Shown piece by piece: positions 7,758-15,127 of a stretch of DNA of 19,746 nucleotides. A program made the position numbers and the translations under genes. The stretch is from Pelagophyceae sp. CCMP2097 (taxonomy: Eukaryota; Sar; Pelagophyceae), in assembly GCA_026770575.1 (NCBI GenBank), contig MU657188.1, positions 67,869 through 87,614 of the forward strand, in the 5' to 3' direction. The notes beneath the pieces were generated by a model. It saw nothing but the letters and a program-made list of their open reading frames with translations, made no database searches and was not told where the DNA came from. Position 1 is the stretch's first letter. Each line of letters opens with the position of its first letter.

Positions 7758-10263
7758 ATGAGCGGGTTCGCGCCGCGCAGCCCAGGCGCCGCGGAGCCGC
7801 GCGACAGCGGTAAGTCGACGGGAAAGGGCGGGCGAGAGGACAAAAGTGTGGTTTCATGAGCTGCTTTGATAAGTCCCCAAGCGTTTGGATGAGGCGGCCG
7901 GCCTGCGCCGCCCGGGTCGGCCGCGCCGTCGTCGGGCCAGAGGCGGGCGGCGCGGCGGCGCGCCCGCGCCTCGCCGACGAGGCCGCCCTTCTTGCGGGGG
8001 CGCAGTGCGAGACGGTCGTCGCGCGGCGCGGCGGCCCTGCCGCGACGGCGATGCCTCTAGGCGCCCCACCCCGCTGCTTCGCGATGCAGACGTCGTCCCA
8101 AGACACGGTCTCGCTGGACGAGGCGTTGCTCGAGGTGCGTCTCGACGCGGGGTTGCGTTTTATAGGTCGCCCACCTGCACGTTTCGCCGTGTGTCAGGAC
8201 CGGTCGAACTCCCTCGACGAGGGCGCGCTCTGGCGGTCCTTCCCGGGCCGCAACGTCTTTTGCTGCGGCGGGAGGCTGATGTTCGGTGCGTGGAAGCGCA
8301 GAGAGGACAGGACGTGGTTTATCAACTCCAAACGTCGACCGGGGTGCTTACGGCGGCCGTTGTTTGCGTCGACGGAGCCTCGCGGAGGCCTGCGCGACGG
8401 ACGCTTGGTAGGCGCGGACGCGGGCCAGTTTGCGCTTTCGAATTTGATGATCGTCCTCCCCGTTGCGGTCTTCGCCCTACGGTCTCTCTTCGACTCTTCC
8501 CCGCGCATCGACGAACGAGACGTCGCCACAGCCGGCGACTTGCGCTGCAGCGCCGTCGAGGTCGCGGCAGTGGCGCTGGGGGCGACTGCGATTTGGTGCC
8601 TCTGGCGCGTGGCGCTCCAAGACCCGGGTATCATCCCGCGTCATTCCGCCGGCAAAAGCAGAGCGCAACCACAGCCGGCAAACCACAGAGCGACATCGCC
8701 CGCCGGTTTCCGGAGCGGCATGTTTCACCGTGAAGGTCTCGTTGATGCGTGACTCAGGTATCATCCCGCGGCGGCGGTGGGCTCGCCGAGGCGAGGAAGA
8801 CCACCGCTACGCTCTCCTCCCCGCGGGGTGGCGCAGATTCCATGACGACGAAACGGGCCTGCCATACTTTTACAACGACGCAGACGGTACGTCTGAAGGC
8901 CCTCTCCAACCCGCCGTCCGACGCGTGCGCGCTGGGCTTGCAGCCCTGTGCCCGAAAATACCTCTTAATGCCTCAAAATACCCGTTTAGGTGAAACCGCC
9001 TGGGAGATCCCGCACTGGTGCGCCACGTGCGCCGTGCCGCGGCCCGAGCGCAGCAAGTAAGTCCGTCGGCCAGAGGTCGCGAGAAGCGTCTTGCAGAACC
9101 CGCCGCCCCGACGCTCCGCCAGGCACTGCTCGACGTGCGACAACTGCGTCGAGCGCTTCGACCACCACTGTCCCTGGATCGGGACGTGCGTGGGGCGCCG
9201 TGTGAAGGCGGCGTATTTGATACTGCCAACGGGGCATCCTTAAAAGTCACCGGCAGTGACAAGAGAGATGCGCGCCGGGGCCGGCAGTGAGACAAGAGAT
9301 GCGCGCAGGGGGGCGAGAGACCCGTCGCAGGCATGTGCGACGGGCGTCGCGAGGCTCGAGAAAGGGCATCGTGGTCGTGAGACGGGAAAGACGCGACCAT
9401 CGCCTTCCGACGCACTTAAATGCACCCCCGCCAGGCAACTACCGCGGCTTCGTGCGCTTCCTCGCAGCGACGCGCGTTTCCGCGCACGGAAAGCTTGAAA
9501 ACGTGCTTTATGACGGCGCAAACGGGTCGGCGCAAACGGCGTCCAACGAGGCACGCTAGGTGCCTCACCGCTGCGATGCTGGACACGGTGTGCGTCGTCG
9601 AGCTTTCTCGGTGTGCGGCAGAATTGGCTTCGAGGAAAACGACGTCGAAAAGATATGACGTCGCCCTAGAGTGGACTCGATCAAAACCAGCGGCGCTGAC
9701 CCTCGCAATCTATCTCTCATTCCTCCTCGTCTCCCTCACCGCGCTCCTCGCCTACCACCTGCGACTCATCGTGAAAGGCCGCGCCGACTGTCGGAATCAC
9801 GCGGCCTTTAATTGAAAGACGCGCGTTCGACCGAGGCACCGCATTGAGGCAAGAGTGCGCATCACAGAGGCGAGGGTGTTCATCAAAAGGGTGCGCGCCA
9901 GAGGCCCGCGCTCCGCGGCAGACGTGCCCGCGCTCCGCGGCAGACCGCCGGGGCTTGCGCCTTTGGACCGTCGCCCGTTGCCTGTGTGTGACCTGTGGAC
10001 TGTGGACTTCAGCCTTTGAAAATCCGTCGAAATAGGCGCGCGGCGAGACGACAAACGAGCGCGTCAAGGGTTCGTGGTCGGACAAGGCGAATCCGTACGA
10101 CCGCGGCTGTCGGGGCAATATTACACGATTCTGCAGTGCGTTCGCCGCGCATCCCTGGCAAACCGAGTCTGTGGAAATTGAGGGACGACGGGGGAAACGG
10201 AGACGCAGCCAACGACGGAGACGCAGCCGACGACGGGGACTGAGACGCAGCCGACGACAGTGA
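7758..10263 (+). CDS. DHHC protein S-acyltransferase with an internal WW domain
   Basis: Best model: 7758-7809, 8061-8134, 8198-8285, 8412-8627, 8758-8886, 8990-9056, 9123-9199, 9435-9471, 9560-9770, 10036-10263; total 1179 nt, 392 aa, in phase throughout. Order: [16 protein letters not shown] (the conserved pre-TM1 motif); TM1 ([12 protein letters not shown]); TM2 ([14 protein letters not shown]); DPGIIPR; a WW domain ([20 protein letters not shown], then GETAWEIP); the cysteine-rich domain [20 protein letters not shown] followed by [19 protein letters not shown]3; TM4 ([20 protein letters not shown]); the TTxE motif (ARGETTNE); and [10 protein letters not shown]. This family palmitoylates cysteines of membrane-associated proteins through an acyl-enzyme on the DHHC cysteine, usually at Golgi, ER or plasma membrane. 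The arginine-rich C-terminus (RRRRSRRR) comes from a small GC-rich tandem repeat. Exon 1, the optional 63-nt intron 8135-8197 (length divisible by three, no stop) and a GC-AG intron at 9472-9559 are the weakest parts. Confidence 0.85.
8627..8770 (+). repeat. Direct repeat spanning both splice sites of intron 8628-8757
   Basis: GTATCATCCCGCG begins exactly at the intron's first base (8628-8640) and again exactly at the first base of the next exon (8758-8770). The splice is G|GTATCA...ACTCAG|GTATCA. Both exon readings give DPG-IIPR, so the conserved DHHC-family DPG motif is rebuilt with either copy. Confidence 0.85.
9250..9310 (+). repeat. Small tandem duplication inside a DHHC intron
   Basis: Two diverged copies of a roughly 31-nt unit beginning CCGGCAGTGA and ending GAGATGCGCGC(C/A)GGGG, at 9250-9280 and 9281-9310, within the 9200-9434 intron. 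Confidence 0.7.
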
Positions 10264-10919
10264 AAAGATATAGCCAAAAGGGTCCCCATCCAAGCTTCGG
10301 GCGTCCACACTGCATCGGGGGCCTTTACCAAGTTCGCGCTTCCGGTGCGTCATCGCGCTCCGCTAGGCGAGCGCACGCCGCCGTCGCGTCTACCGCCGCT
10401 GCGGCAGCGCGCGCCGCGCGGCTCCGAGGGGAATTTGGCGCTGCGCAATGATGAAGGTGTGGACAGCAAGTACGACTTCTGAACTCGGTGCCGCCTCACG
10501 CCCCGCGCGGCGCTTTTACATAAACATTACACACACAGAGCGCATGGCCTGAGGCCCGCGGTGCGCCGCCCGGCCGGGCGCCGCGAAGGGACGGTGCGCT
10601 GTGCGGCCGCGTGCGCCGAGTCGCGCCGAGCCGCACTGTCGCCGAGTCACGCCGAGCCGCGCCGTTGCCAAGTCACAAAACCACACGCCGCGACCGTCGC
10701 GAGGCGCGCCTCGACCGTTTGATGGCCTCCGCAGCGCCCCTGGGCCGCGGCGATGCTGAAGAGGCGCAGCATCTTGAAGAGGCGCAGCGTGGTCGTTTGA
10801 AACGCGGCGACGTTGAAGGTAGCCCCTGCGCCGCATCGAGGCATCACACAGGGGCCCCCGTAGGGGGTACGCCCTCTGAAGGGCGCCTACTCAAGGGCGC
10901 CTAGATCTAGGAATTCCTA
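10264..10919. other. Gene-free stretch after the DHHC gene
   Basis: GC-rich DNA with no supported coding region. It includes CATAAACATTACACACAC near 10518-10540, likely within or beyond the 3' UTR; a 26-nt tandem repeat; and the word GGGCGCCTACTCAAGGGCG (10881-10899), which recurs with one change at 11422-11440 on the far side of the AT-rich TIR element. Confidence 0.45.
10615..10676 (+). repeat. 26-bp tandem repeat, two copies and a part
   Basis: GCCGAGTCGCGCCGAGCCGC-type units begin at 10615 and 10641, with a partial third (GCCAAGTCAC) from 10667. Confidence 0.65.
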
Positions 10920-11292
10920 CTTAAAGTTAAGGTCAATTTAAGAACCTGGTCAATTTAAGAACCGACGAAAAAATCGACAAAAGACGTTCAATATCTCAAT
11001 AAGGCATTTATAAGACCCAATTAAAATCCATTAAATCCCTTATTGGGATATTATCCGGCTCCAGGGGCCCGGTTCTTAATCTGACCGGCGTTTTTTTAGG
11101 AACCGATGGTCGGTCCGGACTCTGTCTATGCTAAATTTCTCACGGTAGTCCTCCGCGGACGCCATGATTTGGGGGTGGGTGGAGGGGACCCAGGCGCGTC
11201 CCCTGGCAGCGTCAAAACTGCAAACAACGGCGTCGCTGGGCCGCTGATTTTTTTTTCGCTTAGCCGGTTCTTAAATTGACCTTTACTCTAAG
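10920..11292. mobile_element. AT-rich MITE-like element with TIRs (373 bp)
   Basis: AAGGTCAATTTAAGAACC (10929-10946) is matched perfectly, in reverse complement, by 11266-11283. The similarity extends imperfectly outward to about 27 nt (10920-10946 and 11266-11292). A second direct copy of GGTCAATTTAAGAACC follows the left end at 10948-10963, and an internal GGTTCTTAATCTGACC (11071-11086) resembles the right end, so there may be nested elements. There is no coding capacity. The flanks show no clear target duplication. The AT-rich ends contrast sharply with the GC-rich neighbourhood. Confidence 0.65.
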
Positions 11293-11868
11293 TTTTTTTT
11301 AAAAATAGCGATAAACGTTTTTTTAGTAGATTTTGTCGATATTTTTTTTTAACCGAATGAATTTTGCGATAGTTTGCAGATTGTCTAGCTTATCGTACGT
11401 CCCCGCGCGCACCACTGGGAAGGGCGCCTGCTCAAGGGCGTCTACTCAGGGGCACATTTATTTATTTTTGTTTATTAGCGATAAACGGGTTTTCAGTTGA
11501 TTTTTGTGTGGAAAATGGCGAAAACTATAAAATTCCTAAGCTAGCGTGCAGACCAGTTCATTATTAGAACAATAAAAATGAAAAAGTGCTATAGAAGCCG
11601 TTTTTGAGCCTATAGACAAGCCCCAGCGCTTGGCTATAGAGTCCAATGAACGGGTGCGTTTGCCAGTTGAAGATGCGGCGAATTAGAGGAAGTAAACACA
11701 AAGAACAAACGCGTGAGCGATACGGACAGACTTGTAGGTCCTCATACGTCAGCTATAGGTGCGATATTAATGCCATTAAGGGGTATAAGAGTGACGAAGA
11801 GATGAGCACAAAAGGAATCGACGCTAGCAGAGGGGTGATGAAACTATAAGCAACCACACGTGATACTT
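11293..11868. other. AT-rich gene-free stretch with a duplicated motif
   Basis: T-runs and low GC. A roughly 33-nt sequence starting TAGCGATAAACG occurs at 11306 and again, diverged, at 11476. The only open frame of note (11646-11849, 67 codons) has no recognisable family features and is not called. It borders the palindromic satellite on the right. Confidence 0.45.
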
Positions 11869-13568
11869 CAGCGGCTACGCCGCCTTCGGCGGCTAAAACC
11901 GCCCTCGGCGGCTACGCCGACTTAGACGGCTGAGCCGCCTTTGGCGGTAGAGTCGCCTTCGGGGGCTACGCCGCCATTGGCGGTTACACCGCCTTTTGCG
12001 GCTACGCCGCCTTCGGCGGATGAGCCGCCTTCGGCGGTAGAGCCCTCGGCGGCTACGTCTACCTAGGCGGCTACGTCGCCCTCGGCAACTGAGCCGCCGT
12101 CGGCGGCTACGCCGCCGAAAGCGGCTAAGCCGCCTTCGGCGGCCATTGCCGCCCTTGGCGGCTACGCCGCCCTCGGTGGCTACGCCGCTCTCGGCGGCTA
12201 CGCCGCTTTCGGCGGCTACGCCGCCCTCGGAGGCTACGTCTACTTAAGCGGCTACGCCGCCATCGCCGGATGAGCAGCCATCGGCAGCTACGCCGCAATC
12301 GGAGGCTGAGCCACCTTTGGCCGCTACGCGGCATTCGGCGGCTGAATCTTCTTCGGCGGCTACGCCACCATAGGCGGCTGAGCCGCCTTCGGCGGCTACG
12401 CCGCACTCGACGACTACGCCGCCGTCGGCGGCTATGCCGACCTAGGCGGCTTCGCCGCCATCGGCGGCTGATCCGCCTTCGGCGGCTTAACCCTCCATCG
12501 GCGACTGAGCCGCCTTCGGCGGCTATGCCGCCATCGGCGGCTGAGCCGCCTTCGGCGGCTACGCCGCAATCGGAGGCTGAACCGCCTTCGGTGACTACGC
12601 CGCACTCGGCGGCTACGCAGAACTAGGCGGCTACGCCGCCAACGGCGGCTGAGCCGCCTTCGGCGGCTACGTCGCCCACGGCGGCTACGCAGAACTAGGC
12701 GGCTACGCCGCAATCACCGGCTGAGCCGCCTTCGGCGACTACGCAACCATCGGCGGGTGAGTCGCCTTCGGCGGGTAAGCAACAATCGGCGGCTGAGCCG
12801 CCTTCAGCGGCTACGCCGCCATCGGTGGATACGCTGCCTTCGGCGGCTGAGCCGCCTTCAGCGGCTACGCCGCCATCGGTGGCTGCGCCGCCTTCGGCGG
12901 CTAAGTAGACTTCGGTGGCTGAGCCGCCTTTGGCGGTAGAACCGCTTTCGGCGGCTACGCCGTCTTCGGCGGTAGAGCTGCCTTCGGCGGCTGAGTCGCA
13001 TTCGGCGGTAGAGCCGCCTTCGGCGGTAGAGCCGCCTTCGGCGGTAGAGCCGCCTTCGGCGGCTAAGCCGCCCACTGCAGGCTACGCCGCCTTCGGAGGC
13101 TAAGCCGCCCTCGGAGGCTAAGCCGCCCTTGGCGGCTACGATGCGTTCGGCGGCTACGCCGCTCCCAGCGGCTACGCCGAATTCGACGGTAGAGTCGCCT
13201 TCGGTGGCTACGCAGCTTTCGGCGGTAGAGCCGCCTTCGGCGGCTACGCCGCCTTGGGCGGAAGCGCCGCTTTGGGCGGTAGAGCTACCTTCGGCGGATA
13301 CTTGGTGCGGCGGCTACGCCACCTTTGGCGGCTGAGCCGCCTTCGGCGGCTACGCTGACTTCGGCGGCTAGGCCGCCTTCTGCGGCTGAGCCTCCTTCTG
13401 CGGCTGAGCCACCTTCTGCGGCGGAGCCTCCTTCTGCGGCTGAGCCGCCTTCTGCGGCTGAGCCGCCTTCTGCGGCTACGCCGCCTTCTGCGGCTACGCC
13501 GCCTTCTGCGGCTACGCCGCCTTCTTCGACTACGCAGCCTTTTGCGGCTACGCTGACTTAGGCGGCTG
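11869..13568. repeat. 1.7-kb palindromic satellite, 18-bp unit
   Basis: About 90 units of the form GGCGGCTACGCCGCCTTC, in which GGCGGCT and (A)GCCGCC are inverted halves, so each unit can form a hairpin. The two or three central bases vary (TAC, TGA, TAA, TAGA) while the arms are conserved. From about 13379 to 13525 a sub-family with GCCTTCTGCGGCTGAGCC units predominates. One frame reads P-S-A-A-(E/T)-P repeats in several patches, but patches are in different frames and stops interrupt all of them, so I treat the array as non-coding. Its right edge abuts a truncated T1-domain pseudogene. Confidence 0.85.
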
Positions 13569-13995
13569 AAGATGGACCCATCTGAAGGGATCGGGCTGCA
13601 GCATCGCGCCGCAGCGCCCAAACATGCGGCCGAGCATCGAGTACCTTTGTGAGGACGCCCCGCGAAGTCTCGAAGCGCGCGCTGCTAAGCGCTGCCAACG
13701 TTGAGCTTGATCTTCTCGCCGGGCGGCGGCGCTGCTGCCCGCACGCGCTCCTGCAGCTCTTCGTCGCGCGCGAGCTTCTCCTCCGTTTCTGCGATAAAGG
13801 CCGCGCGATCGCCCTCGAGCGCTAAGCGGTCGATCGCGAGCTGGGCCTAGGAGCCTAGGAGGTTTGCTCGAAAGGCAGCCCGCTTCAATGTCGCAGGCTG
13901 CGTACCATGCCGGCATCAAAGGCCCGCTCGAGGGCGTCGACTGCGGCGGCGTGCGCCATGGCCGCGCAACGCGCGGCCTCGAGCGCGGCGGCCAT
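13565..13995 (-). pseudogene. KCTD-type T1 (BTB) domain pseudogene
   Basis: Read on the minus strand: exon 1, 13995-13906 (30 codons, alanine-rich helix); intron 13905-13847 (GTACGC...CTCCTAG, 59 nt); exon 2 from 13846 with a charged helix (AAFIAETEEKLARDEE), then GEKIKLNVG, the typical first strand of a T1 domain. A stop (TAG, 13687-13685) follows at once. After frame changes the next T1 elements appear: RFETSRGVLTKV in one frame and SMLGRMFGRCGAMLQPDP in another. Sequence similarity to the intact T1 copy of the kelch gene (16540-16640) continues to about 13565, where the 18-bp satellite takes over. It is therefore a broken paralogue with a disabled start-to-T1 segment. Confidence 0.7.
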
Positions 13996-14149
13996 TTGGG
14001 ATTGTAAAGAATAGGAATTCCTAATCACGTATCGCCACGAAGCGGGGGGAAGACTTACGCGACGCGTGTCGTGGAAGAGCAGGGCGTGGGCGAGCTAAGA
14101 CAGACAAGGAGCCGCAGAATGGTTTTCAAGGGCGGGGGAGCCTCCGACC

Positions 14150-14340
14150 AGGAGTAGGGACGGTGTTTTCGGGTCGGGTCGGGTATTTCATGTGTCCCGC
14201 CCGACCCCTCGGATCGCCGGTCGGTCGAACGACCAACCCCATTCTCCAGCCGAGTCACGGGTCGGCTGACCCACGGGTCGCGGGTCGGTCGGGTCGACAC
14301 ACACAGAATCCGGGTCGGGTCGGGTTCGGGTCGCACCCGC
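14150..14340 (-). mobile_element. Diverged core TIR element copy, reverse orientation
   Basis: AGGAGTAGGGACGGTG (14150-14165), then TTTTCGGGTCGGG, matches the reverse complement of the right end of the element at 3334-3537. Further in, GTCGAACGACCAACCCCATTC corresponds to the element's GTCGAGCGACCAAACCTGTC. The far end is a run of GGGTCGGGTC words and is not clearly bounded. This shows that the core family is not restricted to the MiaB introns. Confidence 0.55.
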
Positions 14341-14740
14341 ACTTAAAAGCCCCTTCCGGAGAGCCAGCGTACCCTTGACGTCGACGCCGCTCGCGACCGC
14401 GCGACTCGAATCCCAATATTAGAAATTCCTACTAATGACTATTGATTCCTATTATGATAATACACGCGGCTAATAGAGAAAACGCGACAAACTGTGGAGG
14501 AAACCCGGTGCGATGCCGTATCTTTTCGGCGTCCGTCATCCAAATTCCGGCGCTCGCGCCTTCCGGAGGGAAGGACGGATGCACCATCGTGAGCCGGGTC
14601 GCTGCGCTGCGGCAGAGTGCGTAGACGTTCCGACGGGTCTTTGGGCGGTGCTTCTGCGGTCCGTTCGCACGCGGCGGGCAACGACGCCCACGTGTGCATC
14701 GAGTTGTCGTGCACATCATGCTCGTCCGTGGTGAGCCGCA
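14341..14740. other. Unassigned stretch between the core copy and the coding-like fragment
   Basis: Contains a short AT-rich patch (about 14418-14470) and reading frames on both strands that I cannot place in any family. No gene is called. Confidence 0.35.
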
Positions 14741-15127
14741 AGGGCCGAAAAAGTCGGATGCGCGGTCCGTGCTTCCGAGTGACTCCGTCGTCGATTTTTT
14801 CCTCGCAAACCGCATCGAGGCGGGGTCATTCTCGGCGCACGCTGAGACCATCGGCACGTCTCCCGACGGACCCGTCGTCAAGCTCCAGAAGGCCATCACC
14901 GCGCAGCGCGAGGAGGCCGCTCTTGAGCTGCCTAACCGCAACCTCGCACTCCTGGACCCGCTCGACCTGCGGCGACAGTCGCAAAAGTTCGCGGATCGCT
15001 TCTCGTCCAGCCTGGTCACGGCCCTCCCGACATTCCTGTGCGCCGTCTCGAACGAGGAATGGGCCAAGATGTTGGCCGGGAGGTACGGCCTCCCGAGCCC
15101 GGCGTGCGCGCCCTTCGTGATAACGAA
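14741..15127 (+). pseudogene. Coding-like fragment, possibly from a retroelement, fused to kelch sequence
   Basis: The plus frame is open, with coding texture: SVVDFFLANRIEAGSF, LELPNRNLALLDPLDLRRQS, SNEEWAKMLAGRYGLP and SPACAPFV. At about 15128 the sequence abruptly becomes the antisense of the kelch gene, so the original frame is cut there. The closing RxGLPxPxCAPFV pattern recalls C-terminal regions encoded by some LINE-type retroelements; this is recollection of a style, not a firm family match. No start or function can be assigned. It marks the junction where the kelch gene on the other strand loses its homology. Confidence 0.35.

Noticed and set aside
10647..10847. Minus-strand frame with LRLFKMLRLF, reminiscent of a voltage-sensor S4 helix
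   Set aside because: It stems from a short tandem duplication (GAAGAGGCGCAGC-type); no other channel segments are nearby.
11646..11849. A 67-codon open frame in the AT-rich region
   Set aside because: No recognisable motif, composition like the surrounding non-coding DNA, no homologue elsewhere in the window.
12125..13621. Repeat-derived proteins (PSAAEP on plus, GGSAAE or RRRRLSRR on minus) in the 18-bp satellite
   Set aside because: Frames shift between patches, stops occur in every frame, and no flanking non-repeat coding sequence joins them.
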